Assembly: GCF_001590835.1 (NCBI RefSeq)
Contig: NZ_LTAQ01000001.1
Location: 545,989 to 609,988, forward strand
From: Bacillus gaemokensis
Lineage (GTDB): Bacteria > Bacillota > Bacilli > Bacillales > Bacillaceae_G
Reading direction: 5' to 3'
Length of the DNA stretch: 64,000 nt
Every line of letters begins with the position of its first letter. Positions within the stretch are counted from its first letter, which is position 1. A model generated the notes under the pieces. It had not been told where the DNA came from and did no database searches. It saw only the letters and a list, made by a program, of their open reading frames with translations. The translations under genes were made by a program, and so were the position numbers. Below are positions 17,797 to 28,427 of this stretch, in pieces.

Positions 17797-19081
17797 TCTT
17801 CACTTTTGCACGTTCTGTTGCAAGCTTTCTCTTATAATTAGGTTTTACTTTTTTCGGTTTCTTAACAACTTTCGTTGCCATAATATCCAGTTCATCATTT
17901 GGTTTTTTACGACTTTTACGACGACGACGATCACCTAAGTCCGCCCATTCATCCCCACGTAAGTCTACATGGTTGAACGTGATATTACGTTGTTTTTCTA
18001 AACTATCTAACGCTTCTTCATTTGCTGGATCATAAATTGTCACTGCAATTCCTGAATATCCAGCACGAGCTGTTCTTCCAACGCGGTGAACAAAGAAATC
18101 TAGATCAGACGGAAGTTCATAGTTAATGACATGGCTAATCCCTTCAATATCAATACCACGTGCCGCTAAATCTGTAGCAACAATGTATTGAAACTCTAAA
18201 TCACGAACTTGTTTCATCATTTTTTTACGATCACGTGGTGATAAATCTCCATGAATTCGTCCAACTTTTAATCCACGCTCTGCTAATCCGTCCGCAACTT
18301 CATCCGCCTTCTTCTTTGTATTTGTAAAGACGATTGCTAAATACGGCTTAAATTGAAGTAACATATTTTTCACTAATTCAATTTTATTACGATGTCTAGA
18401 AGGGACTAAATAATGCTCAATATTCCCTGCTGCAACTTGTTTTGGATTAATATGAATATGCTCTGGATTCTCCATATATTTCTTCATAAATGGTTTTAAT
18501 TTTTGAGGAATCGTTGCAGAGAAAACAAGCATTTGCAGGTTCTTAGGCATACGTGCTGCAATTTTATCTACATCTTGAATGAATCCCATATCAAGCATTA
18601 AGTCTGCTTCATCAACAATAATAGTAGCTGCTGTATGAACGAATAACGCCTTTTCTTCTACTAGATCTTTGATACGCCCTGGCGTTCCAATAACAACATG
18701 AGGCTGCTTTTTCAGCTTTTCAATAGATCGTTGCTTATCTGTTCCTCCGATTAGGCAACGTGCTGTAATCATTTGATCTTCCGCACAAAACTTTGTTAGC
18801 TTTACAACCTCTTGATAAATTTGTTGTGCCAACTCACGAGTAGGTGCTGTAATAACAAGTTGTACTTCTTCTCGTTTTGCATCAATTCGGTTTAAAGTAG
18901 GAAGTAAGTATGCGTGTGTTTTACCAGAGCCCGTTTGGGACTGTCCGATTACACTCACACCTTTTTTCACAACCGGGAAAATTTTCTTTTGAATTTCTGT
19001 CGGCTCTGAAAAACGTAGTTCACGAACTGCATCTATTAAAAACGGTTGAAAATTATATTGTGTAAATGTTTGTAGTGTCAT
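17771..19081 (-). CDS. cshB: DEAD-box RNA helicase CshB
   Basis: CshB unwinds RNA structures, in Bacillus mainly in the cold and on ribosomes. The 436-residue protein shows all helicase motifs: Q-motif PTEIQKK, motif I SQTGSGKT at 48-55, Ia PTRELAQQ, Ib TPGR, motif II DEAD at 157-160, III SAT, V ATDLAARGIDI and VI HRVGRTARAG. The C-terminal tail is strongly basic (RRRRKSRKKP, KKPKKVKPNYKRK), suited to RNA binding. GAAGGTG precedes the ATG. Orthologous position to yqfR. Confidence 0.94.
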   Translation of the reverse strand: MTLQTFTQYNFQPFLIDAVRELRFSEPTEIQKKIFPVVKKGVSVIGQSQTGSGKTHAYLLPTLNRIDAKREEVQLVITAPTRELAQQIYQEVVKLTKFCAEDQMITARCLIGGTDKQRSIEKLKKQPHVVIGTPGRIKDLVEEKALFVHTAATIIVDEADLMLDMGFIQDVDKIAARMPKNLQMLVFSATIPQKLKPFMKKYMENPEHIHINPKQVAAGNIEHYLVPSRHRNKIELVKNMLLQFKPYLAIVFTNTKKKADEVADGLAERGLKVGRIHGDLSPRDRKKMMKQVRDLEFQYIVATDLAARGIDIEGISHVINYELPSDLDFFVHRVGRTARAGYSGIAVTIYDPANEEALDSLEKQRNITFNHVDLRGDEWADLGDRRRRKSRKKPNDELDIMATKVVKKPKKVKPNYKRKLATERAKVKNKYSKKKR

Positions 19082-19262
19082 AAGTTACACCTTCTTTCTA
19101 AAATTTCTACTGCGCGCACAAATCAGTCAAGTCTACATTATATCGAACTCTACTAGTAAAATCCATCTTTAGTTTCGGTTTCCGCTCCAAAAACTAACCT
19201 TCTTTCTTTCCATTGCATATCATATGTGTATATACCTAACTGGAGAAAGGAGGATTTCTCTT

Positions 19263-19931
19263 ATGTATCCGAGATCCCCTATGCAGCAAATGTATACAGG
19301 GCAACAGCAACCATACACACCTTATCCGATTCCTCATTTACCACCTATGGTGCAAAAAAAGAAAGGGTTTCTTTCTAAATTATTCCAAAAACACGACCCT
19401 ACTCACTCCTTTATGCAAATGGTTCCTCCCTATCGACAAATGGAGAGCCCCCCGATGATGCATCAACAGCAACATCAACCCTACATGCAACAACATCAGC
19501 CCTACATGCAACAACCGCAACAAATGATGCCACCTCAGATGAACGAATCGAACGACATGCGCGGGGCAGCAGCCGTTACAACTAGTGCTAGTGGTGGTAT
19601 CGGCAGCTTTTTTTCTAATCTAATTTCCAACCCTACCGGTATGTTAAATAACGTTGAAAAAGTTGTCCAAGTCGCACAGTCTGTCGGACCTGTCGTCGAA
19701 CAATACGGTCCCATCGTTCGAAGTATACCAAGCATCGTAAAAATTCTCACTTCTGGAAAAGGTGTTGCGGAAGAACCAACAGAAACGGAAAAGGTGGAAG
19801 TAATTACTACGCCGTCAACACCTTCAAAAAAGAAAAAAAGAAAGAAGGTCATACTAGAATCTAGCGTTGAAAAAGAATTACAAAAAGAGAATATTGCACA
19901 TATGACAACAAAACCAAAGCTATATGTCTAA
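19263..19931 (+). CDS. yqfQ: YqfQ/VrrA family protein
   Basis: From the ATG at 19263 (AAAGGAGG ten bases upstream) the protein has 222 residues. The N-terminal half is rich in Pro, Gln, Met and Tyr (PRSPMQQMYTGQQQPY) and contains the tandem QHQPYMQ repeat. A more conserved glycine-rich and helical part follows (SGGIGSFFSNLISNPTGMLN, about 115-175), then a basic tail (KKKKRKK). This is the YqfQ family, called VrrA in B. anthracis, where its repeat is a typing marker. Function is unknown; low-complexity composition resembles coat-associated proteins, which is only a guess. Confidence 0.85.
   Translation: MYPRSPMQQMYTGQQQPYTPYPIPHLPPMVQKKKGFLSKLFQKHDPTHSFMQMVPPYRQMESPPMMHQQQHQPYMQQHQPYMQQPQQMMPPQMNESNDMRGAAAVTTSASGGIGSFFSNLISNPTGMLNNVEKVVQVAQSVGPVVEQYGPIVRSIPSIVKILTSGKGVAEEPTETEKVEVITTPSTPSKKKKRKKVILESSVEKELQKENIAHMTTKPKLYV
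19470..19511 (+). repeat. Two-copy 21-bp in-frame tandem repeat in yqfQ (vrrA-type)
   Basis: 19470-19490 and 19491-19511 are 21-bp direct repeats differing at one base (A/G). Each encodes QHQPYMQ. They lie in the Gln-rich region that varies in copy number in vrrA of B. anthracis, though the unit there is 12 bp. Confidence 0.85.
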
Positions 19932-20020
19932 CAATCCTTTGTTTTCTGCCCTCTCCTCCTTTATAATGAAAAAGACTATGTACAAAAGGATTCCTTGTTT
20001 AGAAGGAGAGGATTACTCAC

Positions 20021-20971
20021 ATGAAGATTGTTAAAATTTCCCCTCGTGGTTATTGCTACGGTGTTGTTGATGCGATGGTCATTGCACGCAATGCTGCACT
20101 AGATAAATCATTACCGAGACCTATTTATATTTTAGGTATGATTGTTCACAACAAGCATGTAACAGATGCTTTTGAAGAAGATGGCATCATTACATTAGAT
20201 GGTCCAAGTCGATTGGAGATTTTAGACCAAATCGATTCTGGTACTGTTATTTTCACAGCACATGGTGTTTCCCCAGAAGTCAAACAACTTGCAAAAGAAA
20301 AAGGTCTAACAACAATCGATGCCACATGCCCAGATGTAACCAAAACACATGACCTCATTGAAGCCAAGAAAGCTGAAGGGTACCATGTGATTTACATTGG
20401 TAAAAAAGGACATCCAGAACCAGAAGGCGCGGTTGGTATTGCACCTGATATCGTTCACCTTATTGAAAAAGCGACTGATCTAGAAACACTAGAAATTCCA
20501 ACAAATAAGATTTTAGTTACAAATCAAACAACAATGAGCCAATGGGACGTTCAACACCTAATGGAAGACATCCAGAAAAAATTTCCAACGGCTGAATTTC
20601 ATAAAGAAATTTGCTTAGCAACGCAAGTTCGTCAAGAAGCTGTTGCTAAACAAGCTGATGTAGCTGATTTAACAATTGTTGTTGGAGATCCAAAGAGCAA
20701 TAATTCAAATCGCTTAGCTCAAGTATCACAAGAAATTGCTGGCACAAAAGCATACCGCGTTGCTGATGTAAGCGAAATTCAGTTAGAGTGGCTACAAGGT
20801 ATCGAAAATGTTGCTATTACCGCTGGCGCTTCTACACCAACGCCAATTACAAAAGAAGTCATTGCCTTTTTAGAGCAGTACGATCCAATGAACCCAGCTA
20901 CTTGGGAGCGAAAACGAAACGTACCACTTCAAAAAATCTTACCGCGTGTAAAGGTAAAAAAACAACAATAA
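20021..20971 (+). CDS. ispH: 4-hydroxy-3-methylbut-2-enyl diphosphate reductase IspH
   Basis: IspH reduces HMBPP to IPP and DMAPP, the last step of the non-mevalonate pathway. The 316-residue protein has the three cluster cysteines C12 (RGYCYG), C103 (DATCPDV) and C197 (EICLATQ). It also has substrate-binding histidines at H43 (VHNK), H81 (AHGVSP) and H130 (GHPEPEG). AGAAGGAGAGG precedes the ATG. It follows yqfQ by 89 bases and has its own strong terminator. Confidence 0.96.
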   Translation: MKIVKISPRGYCYGVVDAMVIARNAALDKSLPRPIYILGMIVHNKHVTDAFEEDGIITLDGPSRLEILDQIDSGTVIFTAHGVSPEVKQLAKEKGLTTIDATCPDVTKTHDLIEAKKAEGYHVIYIGKKGHPEPEGAVGIAPDIVHLIEKATDLETLEIPTNKILVTNQTTMSQWDVQHLMEDIQKKFPTAEFHKEICLATQVRQEAVAKQADVADLTIVVGDPKSNNSNRLAQVSQEIAGTKAYRVADVSEIQLEWLQGIENVAITAGASTPTPITKEVIAFLEQYDPMNPATWERKRNVPLQKILPRVKVKKQQ

Positions 20972-21008
20972 AAAAATCCGTTGCTAGTAAATTAGCAACG
21001 GATTTTTT
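20971..21008. terminator. Bidirectional terminator between ispH and yqfO
   Basis: AAAAAATCCGTTGCT (20971-20985) pairs perfectly with 20994-21008; T-runs are present on both strands. It touches both stop codons. Confidence 0.9.
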
Positions 21009-22129
21009 TATATAAATGTAAAAGGATCTGTATGTAACTGAGAAGCATGAATTTGCACTGCAAATTTTTTCGCATCTACTTTTTGTTGTAATTGTTTTTG
21101 TACACCTTGTTTCATCACTTTTTCAACGTTATGTCCTGGGTCAATAATATTTAATCCGAGCATCATCGCATCATGTGCAACATGATAATACATATCGCCT
21201 GTCACATACACATCTGCTCCTTTAAATTTCGCTTGATTAATATACTTATTCCCGTCACCACCAAGCACTGCTACTTTCTGGACTTTATCGTCTAATTTCC
21301 CAACAACTCGTGCACCTTTTACATCTAATGATAATTTCACATGTTCAGCAAACTGACCTAATGTCATTTCTTCTTGCAAATAACCAATCTTTCCAAGCCC
21401 TAATGTCTCTCCCTTATTATCAAGTGGATACACATCATAAGCAACTTCTTCATACGGATGAGCTGTTATCATTGCTTTTACAACTTTTCGTTGCAATGAA
21501 GCCGGAATAATTGTTTCAATCCTTATCTCTTCCACACGCTCTAACTGTCCAGTTTCGCCGATATAAGGGTTTGTCCCCTCCCGAGGCATAAATGTCCCTG
21601 TCCCATTACTACCAAACGTACAGTGGCTATAATTACCGATATAACCTGCTCCGGCATCACCAATAGCTTGACGTACCGCTTCTGCGTGTGTTGCAGGAAC
21701 AAATACTACAATTTTTTTCATTTCTTCTGCATATGTCGGAACAAGCACTTCGGTATTTTGTAATCCTAGTGCCTCAGCAAGTAGATCGTTCACTCCGCCT
21801 TTTGCCACATCTACATTTGTATGGGCTGCGTACACAGCGATATCGTGTTTAATGCACGCTTCAATAATCTTTCCGTACACTTTATCCGTATGAATAGCTT
21901 TTAGTGGACTGAAGATAAGCGGATGATGAGCAATAATAACATTTGCTCCTATTTGAATCGCTTCTTCCACAACTGCTTCCGTTACATCTAGCGCAATCAA
22001 TACATGCTGGGCAGGTTTATTAAGTGCACCAATCTGCAAACCAATCTTATCGCCTTCCATCGCTAAATGCTTCGGATACATACTCTCAAATAATGAAATC
22101 ACTTCATGTCCATTTGGAATTTTACTCAT
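21008..22129 (-). CDS. yqfO: Nif3-like dinuclear metal centre protein YqfO
   Basis: The 373-residue protein is the long Nif3/DUF34 form. The Nif3 domain is split (about 1-125 and 250-373) by a PII-like insert. Metal-binding residues are visible in IIAHHPLIF (about 65-72), AAHTNVD and the C-terminal DPGHNVE. A GTP-cyclohydrolase-related role has been suggested for the family, but the substrate is unsettled. Its ATG overlaps the trmK stop (ATGA), so the pair is translationally coupled. Confidence 0.92.
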   Translation of the reverse strand: MSKIPNGHEVISLFESMYPKHLAMEGDKIGLQIGALNKPAQHVLIALDVTEAVVEEAIQIGANVIIAHHPLIFSPLKAIHTDKVYGKIIEACIKHDIAVYAAHTNVDVAKGGVNDLLAEALGLQNTEVLVPTYAEEMKKIVVFVPATHAEAVRQAIGDAGAGYIGNYSHCTFGSNGTGTFMPREGTNPYIGETGQLERVEEIRIETIIPASLQRKVVKAMITAHPYEEVAYDVYPLDNKGETLGLGKIGYLQEEMTLGQFAEHVKLSLDVKGARVVGKLDDKVQKVAVLGGDGNKYINQAKFKGADVYVTGDMYYHVAHDAMMLGLNIIDPGHNVEKVMKQGVQKQLQQKVDAKKFAVQIHASQLHTDPFTFI

Positions 22130-22833
22130 GATAAAACCTCCTCTATCATTTTCATTTTCTCAGCTACTTCATTTCGTTTCGTTTTTGTATCTTCCGATTC
22201 TGTCGCACGCTCCAGCTGCTTTAAGATGTTTTGAAAGTTTTTCAATTCACCTTCCCATTTTTCGATAAAAGCATCACTTTTTTCTTTCATCAAAAATGGC
22301 CCAATAAATAACTCAGCTTGTTTATTCTCATGATAAGGTGCTAATGGATTTCCTTTTTCCCCAACTAAAATTTCATAAATCTTACCGTCTTCTTTTATAA
22401 TCTTTTCATGAATAAGCTCCCATTCATTTTCAATAAACCATTCACGAATATGATGCGCGGCAATGTTAGGTTGTAAAATTAAACGCGTTACACCATTTAG
22501 CTTTTCTTTTCCGCTTTCTAAAATATCACGAATTAGTGCTCCGCCCATACCAGCGATTGTAATTACATCAACTTCCCCTGCTGTAATTACAGCTAATCCA
22601 TTCCCTTTTCGAACATCCACTTTATCTTGTAAACCACTCTCGGCCACTGTAGCCTGTGCAGAACGAAACGGTCCGTCTACCACTTCTCCCGCTACTGCTT
22701 TTGTTGCAATGTTATTTATAATTGTATAGCACGGTAAATACGCATGATCCGAGCCGATATCTGCCACTGTAGATCCTACCGGAATCTCCCGCACTACTTC
22801 TTCTAGTCTTTTTGAAAGCTTCACTTCATTCAT
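22126..22833 (-). CDS. trmK: tRNA (adenine-22-N1)-methyltransferase TrmK
   Basis: TrmK methylates N1 of adenine 22 in tRNAs using S-adenosylmethionine. The 235-residue protein has the SAM-binding motif VADIGSDHAYLP (about 19-30), ITIAGMGG for motif IV and a C-terminal coiled-coil region rich in Lys/Glu. It is the yqfN ortholog by position downstream of sigA and upstream of yqfO. First gene of the trmK-yqfO pair. Confidence 0.92.
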   Translation of the reverse strand: MNEVKLSKRLEEVVREIPVGSTVADIGSDHAYLPCYTIINNIATKAVAGEVVDGPFRSAQATVAESGLQDKVDVRKGNGLAVITAGEVDVITIAGMGGALIRDILESGKEKLNGVTRLILQPNIAAHHIREWFIENEWELIHEKIIKEDGKIYEILVGEKGNPLAPYHENKQAELFIGPFLMKEKSDAFIEKWEGELKNFQNILKQLERATESEDTKTKRNEVAEKMKMIEEVLS

Positions 22834-22949
22834 TTATTTCCATTACTCCTTCTCTTGTCAGTCTGTCTCCATGATAATGAATTTACAGTAGTTGTTGCAA
22901 GTAAAGAAACAAAACAATTCCTTTATTTAATCGTATTTTAGAAAGAAAA

Positions 22950-22990
22950 GAAAAACAAGTCCCTTACTATAAGCAAAGGACTTGTTTTTC
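22950..22990 (-). terminator. Terminator of cccA
   Basis: GAAAAACAAGTCC (22950-22962) pairs with 22978-22990; the minus strand continues CTTTTCTTTC. It lies five bases past the cccA stop. Confidence 0.8.
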
Positions 22991-22995
22991 AATCT

Positions 22996-23352
22996 TTATT
23001 TTTTCTTCGCTAACCAATCAGCTACTTTAGAAGCTTGATCTGCTGGAATTAAGTTCGGTGGCATGTTTCCTTTCCCTTTTGAAATTACTTCTTTAATTTC
23101 ATCTTTGGAAAGTTTCCCACCAATTTTTTGTAAGTTAGGCCCTACCGCACCTTGTAGCTGATCACCATGGCAGCTCGTACAACTTTGTTTCACAATATCC
23201 TCTGGTTTCGAAGCTGCTTGCGTTGTTTTGCCCCCATTTTTCGCATCTGCTAGCTCTTTTGATTTATATAACCCCTCAAACGAAAATACAAACATAATGA
23301 CAATACCCAGCGCTGCAATAAGAGCAAATGGAATCAATGGATTACGTTTCAT
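22996..23352 (-). CDS. cccA: Cytochrome c-550 CccA
   Basis: A small membrane-anchored c-type cytochrome that carries electrons outside the membrane. The 118-residue protein has an N-terminal membrane anchor (about 8-25), a flexible Lys/Thr linker, the haem-binding CTSCH at 58-62 and the axial methionine M97 in GNMPPN. Length fits CccA of B. subtilis (120). GGGGGGAG precedes the ATG. A cre-like site lies in its promoter region (see findings). Confidence 0.95.
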   Translation of the reverse strand: MKRNPLIPFALIAALGIVIMFVFSFEGLYKSKELADAKNGGKTTQAASKPEDIVKQSCTSCHGDQLQGAVGPNLQKIGGKLSKDEIKEVISKGKGNMPPNLIPADQASKVADWLAKKK

Positions 23353-23697
23353 ATCTCTTCTCCCCCCTCTATACCCCCTAATAGTTAGATGATTCAGTTA
23401 CTTCCATTGTACTTGAAAACGCTCCATCAGAAAAGACAAAACTGTCAGTTGTTAAAAATATTCCATAAATTCAGTTTATTGATTCTCTCGCGTTTATCGC
23501 ATATTATTTTGATAAATATCTACGCTTCTCATCATATTTTTTGTTTTTCTACATATATTTTTGTATAGAATAAACGAAATTAATCGAAAAATCGAAAAAT
23601 GACCATTTGCAAATCAAAAGACAATTCTGTAAAATAAATTACAAGAATTGTAATCGTTACTCGCAGCTAAATTTTAACAAAAATTAACAAAATAAAA
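23353..23697. other. Non-coding gap between sigA and cccA
   Basis: This AT-rich 345-base stretch holds the cccA promoter. TACAAT on the minus strand (23406-23411) is a likely -10, with the cre-like TGAAAACGCTCCAT at 23414-23427 just upstream of it. The remainder, 23440-23697, shows no frame with a ribosome site and no strong hairpin before the sigA terminator. Confidence 0.45.
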
Positions 23698-23727
23698 AAG
23701 TTTACTTCACAAATGTGAAGTAAACTT
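23698..23727 (-). terminator. Terminator of the dnaG-sigA operon
   Basis: AAGTTTACTTCAC (23698-23710) pairs perfectly with 23715-23727 around AAAT; the minus strand continues CTTTTTTATTTTG. Located ten bases past the sigA stop. Confidence 0.9.
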
Positions 23728-23737
23728 AAAAAGAACT

Positions 23738-24859
23738 CTATTCTAAGAAATCTTTTAGACGTTTGCTACGGCTTGGATGTCTTAATTTACGAAGTGCTTT
23801 TGCTTCAATTTGACGAATACGCTCTCTCGTTACGCCGAATACTTTCCCAACTTCTTCAAGCGTACGAGTTCGTCCATCATCTAAACCAAAACGAAGACGA
23901 AGAACATTTTCTTCACGATCTGTTAATGTATCTAACACATCTTCTAATTGTTCTTTAAGCAATTCATACGCTGCATGGTCCGCAGGTGATGTCGCTTCTT
24001 GGTCTTCAATGAAATCACCTAAATGAGAGTCATCCTCTTCACCGATTGGTGTTTCAAGAGAAACTGGCTCTTGTGCGATTTTTAAGATTTCGCGTACTTT
24101 TTCTGGAGCGAGATCCATTTCTTCACCAATTTCTTCTGGAGATGGTTCACGTCCTAAATCTTGTAACAATTGACGCTGTACACGGATTAATTTATTAATT
24201 GTTTCAACCATATGAACTGGAATACGAATTGTTCTCGCTTGGTCTGCAATTGCACGTGTAATCGCTTGACGAATCCACCAAGTTGCATACGTACTAAATT
24301 TAAAACCTTTACGATAATCAAACTTTTCAACAGCTTTAATTAGACCCATGTTTCCTTCTTGGATTAAGTCTAAGAAGAGCATACCGCGGCCTACATATCG
24401 TTTTGCAATACTTACAACAAGACGTAAATTTGCTTCTGCAAGACGACGTTTCGCTTCCTCATCGCCTTCTTCAATGCGTGTTGCAAGTCGAATCTCTTCT
24501 TCTGCAGATAGTAAGTCAACGCGACCGATTTCTTTTAAATACATGCGAACAGGGTCATTAATTTTCACACCTGGTGGCACACTTAAATCATTTAAATCGA
24601 ATTCTTCTTCTGTCTTTGTGATTTGATGATTATTAGGACCTTCATCGTTGTCACCAACTAAGTCAATCCCTTGTTCACCTAAATATTCATAATATTCATC
24701 CATTTGATCGGATTCAATTTCAAATCCATTCATGCGTTCTGCAATCTCTTCATATGTAAGAACGCCACGTTTTTTTCCGAGCTCAGTGAGTTGCTCTTTC
24801 ACTTGCTCAAGGGTCATATCAGTTTCAATTTGTTTAGAACGAGCTGGTTTATCAGCCAT
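23738..24859 (-). CDS. sigA: Primary RNA polymerase sigma factor SigA (RpoD)
   Basis: SigA directs RNA polymerase to vegetative promoters. The 373-residue protein lacks the long spacer of enteric sigma-70, as usual in Bacillus. It shows region 1.2 ([11 protein letters not shown]), the region 2 signature ([33 protein letters not shown] split over 2.2-2.4), region 3 ([13 protein letters not shown]) and region 4.2 helix-turn-helix ([20 protein letters not shown]). AGGAGGGG precedes the ATG. It follows dnaG by 59 bases, as in other Bacillus. Confidence 0.98.
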   Translation of the reverse strand: MADKPARSKQIETDMTLEQVKEQLTELGKKRGVLTYEEIAERMNGFEIESDQMDEYYEYLGEQGIDLVGDNDEGPNNHQITKTEEEFDLNDLSVPPGVKINDPVRMYLKEIGRVDLLSAEEEIRLATRIEEGDEEAKRRLAEANLRLVVSIAKRYVGRGMLFLDLIQEGNMGLIKAVEKFDYRKGFKFSTYATWWIRQAITRAIADQARTIRIPVHMVETINKLIRVQRQLLQDLGREPSPEEIGEEMDLAPEKVREILKIAQEPVSLETPIGEEDDSHLGDFIEDQEATSPADHAAYELLKEQLEDVLDTLTDREENVLRLRFGLDDGRTRTLEEVGKVFGVTRERIRQIEAKALRKLRHPSRSKRLKDFLE

Positions 24860-24918
24860 CTGTTCCCCTCCTTACGCGAGATACAAACATTCATTATAAT
24901 AAAATTTTATACAAAAAG

Positions 24919-26715
24919 CTATCTTCTTGCTTTCTGATTTTGTAAATACGCTGCATAAAATTTAGCAGCTTCTATTGGATCAGCTTTTTCCATTTGTTTT
25001 AATGCAAAGATGGTCTCCATCTTTTTCAGCTTTTCCTTTTGGCGCCTTAGCGCCTCTAAGTGACCTTGCAATACTTCATCTGTGTATTCTGGATTAATAA
25101 GTTCATCCGTTGAGATATTAGTGATAATATTTTTCAACTTTTCATCAGAGAGCCAACTTAAGAAATTTCCGACTGAAGGTTCATTTCCCTTTTCATAATA
25201 TGCGTATAGTTCATATAAAATCCCTTTATGTTCTTCTGTATAAAAATCTTCTATATGAGGTTCGATACGAAAAGCAACCTCTGCGCTTTGCAACATATGG
25301 TAAATAATTTCTCTTTCAGCCCTTTCAAAACCTGAAAATTTCGGTTTAGCCTGAACAATTTGAGGCGGCTTAGAAACTTGCTTCGTTTGTTTTTGCTGTA
25401 CCTTTTGTTCTTTGCGATATTGGTGCAATTGGCCTAAAAGTGTTTCCATTGAGTACGCAAATTCTTGCGATAATGATTTTAAATACGACTCAGCTTGCAT
25501 CGCATCTTGCAATAATGCCAACTCTTTCAAAACACTTTTCACATATTCTTCTTTACCAGACTCATCTTGCAAATTTTTCCCTAAACGCAGGTAATTTATT
25601 TTGAATCCAACAAAACTTATACTCGATTTTACAAGATTTTCAAAAGACGCTGTTCCATATTGTTGCACATATTCATCAGGATCAAGCTTATCTGGCAATG
25701 AAGTAACCTTGACTTGGCAACCTACTTGCAATAATAATTGCCCTGCTTTCATCGTCGCTTCTCGTCCTGCTTTATCACCATCATAGCAAAGAACAACAGT
25801 TTCAACATTACGACGTAGAAGTTTCGCCTGTTCTTCTGTTAGAGCTGTCCCCATTGTTGCCACAGCTTCTTCAACACCACTTTTGACAGCGGCCAAAACA
25901 TCGGCATACCCTTCAAAAAGAACAACTTGCCCACGCTTCCTAATAAACGGTCTTGCTTGATGAAAATTGTACAGTAACCTACTCTTATGAAAAATAGGTG
26001 TTTCTGGGCTGTTTAAATATTTCGGAGTATCATCCCCTAATGCCCTTCCACTAAATGCTGTCACTTTCCCTTGCAATGTGTGAATCGGAAACATGACTCT
26101 TCCGCGAAAGCGATCATAATGACTGCCATCTTTTTCACTCCGTATAAGTAAGCCTGCTTGTTCCATGGTCGATAGCGAAAAACCTCTTTTTTGTAATATT
26201 TTCGCTGCGGCATCCCAAGTTGGAGATGCATAACCAATTTCAAACTTTGCAATCATCTCTTTTGTAATACCTCGATTTTGTAAATAGGAGAGCGCTTCAT
26301 TCCCCTCTTCTGTATTTACCAAAAGATGATGATAGTACTTTTTCAAAAGATCGTGTGCCTGTAACATAATGACATTGTCATCAGATATATTTTCTTGCTG
26401 TTCTTGCCCTGATGTATAATCTGCAACTGCAATGTTATTTCTTTCCCCAAGCTTTTGCACAGCCTCTGTGAAAGAAAGTCCTTCCATCTTCATGAGAAAT
26501 GAAAAAACATTTCCCCCTTCTCCACATCCGAAACAATGAAAAATTTGCTTGTCTGATGAAACAGAAAATGAAGGAGAATTCTCACCATGAAATGGACAAA
26601 GCCCAAAATAATTGCGCCCTTGCTTCCGAAGCTGAACATATTCACCAATCACTTCTACAATATCAGATGTCGTCCGAATCTGTTCAACAACTTCTTCGGG
26701 AATTCTGTTCCCCAT
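24919..26715 (-). CDS. dnaG: DNA primase DnaG
   Basis: DnaG lays RNA primers at the replication fork and binds the DnaB-type helicase with its C-terminus. The 598-residue protein has a CHC2 zinc ribbon with C40, H43, C61 and C64, and an RNA polymerase core. The Toprim motifs are FEGYADVLAAV and CYDGDKAGREA (about 265-320), and a helicase-binding C-terminal domain follows (about 450-598). A Gln/Lys linker (QKVQQKQTKQV) precedes the last domain. Start ATG with GGAG upstream; middle gene of yqxD-dnaG-sigA. Confidence 0.97.
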   Translation of the reverse strand: MGNRIPEEVVEQIRTTSDIVEVIGEYVQLRKQGRNYFGLCPFHGENSPSFSVSSDKQIFHCFGCGEGGNVFSFLMKMEGLSFTEAVQKLGERNNIAVADYTSGQEQQENISDDNVIMLQAHDLLKKYYHHLLVNTEEGNEALSYLQNRGITKEMIAKFEIGYASPTWDAAAKILQKRGFSLSTMEQAGLLIRSEKDGSHYDRFRGRVMFPIHTLQGKVTAFSGRALGDDTPKYLNSPETPIFHKSRLLYNFHQARPFIRKRGQVVLFEGYADVLAAVKSGVEEAVATMGTALTEEQAKLLRRNVETVVLCYDGDKAGREATMKAGQLLLQVGCQVKVTSLPDKLDPDEYVQQYGTASFENLVKSSISFVGFKINYLRLGKNLQDESGKEEYVKSVLKELALLQDAMQAESYLKSLSQEFAYSMETLLGQLHQYRKEQKVQQKQTKQVSKPPQIVQAKPKFSGFERAEREIIYHMLQSAEVAFRIEPHIEDFYTEEHKGILYELYAYYEKGNEPSVGNFLSWLSDEKLKNIITNISTDELINPEYTDEVLQGHLEALRRQKEKLKKMETIFALKQMEKADPIEAAKFYAAYLQNQKARR

Positions 26716-26753
26716 AACTCCATCTCCGTGTCGTATTTTGTATTCGATACAAA

Positions 26754-27212
26754 TTAATGGATTCCTTTATAATTCGACAATATTTTTTCTAAACTTGTAA
26801 AAAAACATTGTCGATCATGCTTTGAAAATGATTTTGGGCCTTTCGTATAGGTCCCTTGTCTGCGTAACTTCGCAGATACATATCTACTATATAAAATTGT
26901 ATCCATTTGCTCATCTGTCACAAATGTACCTCTTGGAGATAATACATATACTCCTTTTTTAACAAGAAGACCAGCAAGTCCCATATCTTGTGTGATCACG
27001 AGATCTGTAGCTTTAGCGTTTTTATAAATATAAAAATCCACCTCATCTTGCTCAGAATCTACATAAATCCAATTCCCTTGCTGCTTTCTTGAACGATGGG
27101 CATAGGAAGCGACAAACAAAATTTCGACATGAAATTTTGTTCCAACTTGCACAATTTCATCCTTCACAGGACATGCATCTGCATCAACTAAAATTTTACT
27201 GATGTTTTGCAT
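26754..27212 (-). CDS. yqxD: YaiI/UPF0178 family protein YqxD
   Basis: The 152-residue protein starts with KILVDADACPVKDEI, and continues with VDFYIYKNAKATDLVITQD and VLSPRGTFV. These are the conserved acidic motifs of the UPF0178 family, a PIN-like nuclease fold. The active role is not established. It is the first gene upstream of dnaG-sigA (38-base gap), as yqxD is in B. subtilis. Ribosome site weak (GGGATG). Confidence 0.85.
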   Translation of the reverse strand: MQNISKILVDADACPVKDEIVQVGTKFHVEILFVASYAHRSRKQQGNWIYVDSEQDEVDFYIYKNAKATDLVITQDMGLAGLLVKKGVYVLSPRGTFVTDEQMDTILYSRYVSAKLRRQGTYTKGPKSFSKHDRQCFFTSLEKILSNYKGIH

Positions 27213-27561
27213 ATTTCTGTATTCTACATCCCTTCTGTGAATCCTTCCATAATGTGCGTTTTCTTGTCCAGATTTTTGTCGATTTTACGTAAATGTTTAT
27301 CTTTTTCCGTAAATCCTATCCCTAGTTTATTCTGAAAAATTAAAGTCTAAACGTAAAATATACGTTTTTATCACAATTTTTTATTATAATATATTTTCTT
27401 CAACTTCGCTACATATCCTCTAAAAAATTATTTTCATTGTTCACAGAGAGTAAAACTACGATATCAAAACGATAAAAAAACCAAAAAGACAGATAAGCTA
27501 GTTGGCCTTTTAGAATAAAGAACATACTAGGAAATCATTCCTTTGTTATGAGCGAAAAAAG
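27213..27561. other. Non-coding gap between yqfL and yqxD
   Basis: This 349-base, very AT-rich stretch must contain the promoter of the yqxD-dnaG-sigA operon. A small AGGAA/TTCCT hairpin near 27530 is visible. I see no coding frame with a ribosome site and could not assign the promoter confidently. Confidence 0.4.
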
Positions 27562-27585
27562 GCACATTCACCTTTGGTAAATGTG

Positions 27586-27586
<1 letters not shown>
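27555..27586 (-). terminator. Terminator of yqfL
   Basis: GCACATTCACC (27562-27572) pairs with GGTAAATGTGC (27576-27586); in minus-strand RNA the one mismatch is a wobble. A T-run follows on the minus strand (27555-27560), and the stem touches the yqfL stop codon. Confidence 0.75.
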
Positions 27587-28407
<821 letters not shown>

Positions 28408-28427
28408 TCACTTTAAACAAATTACAC

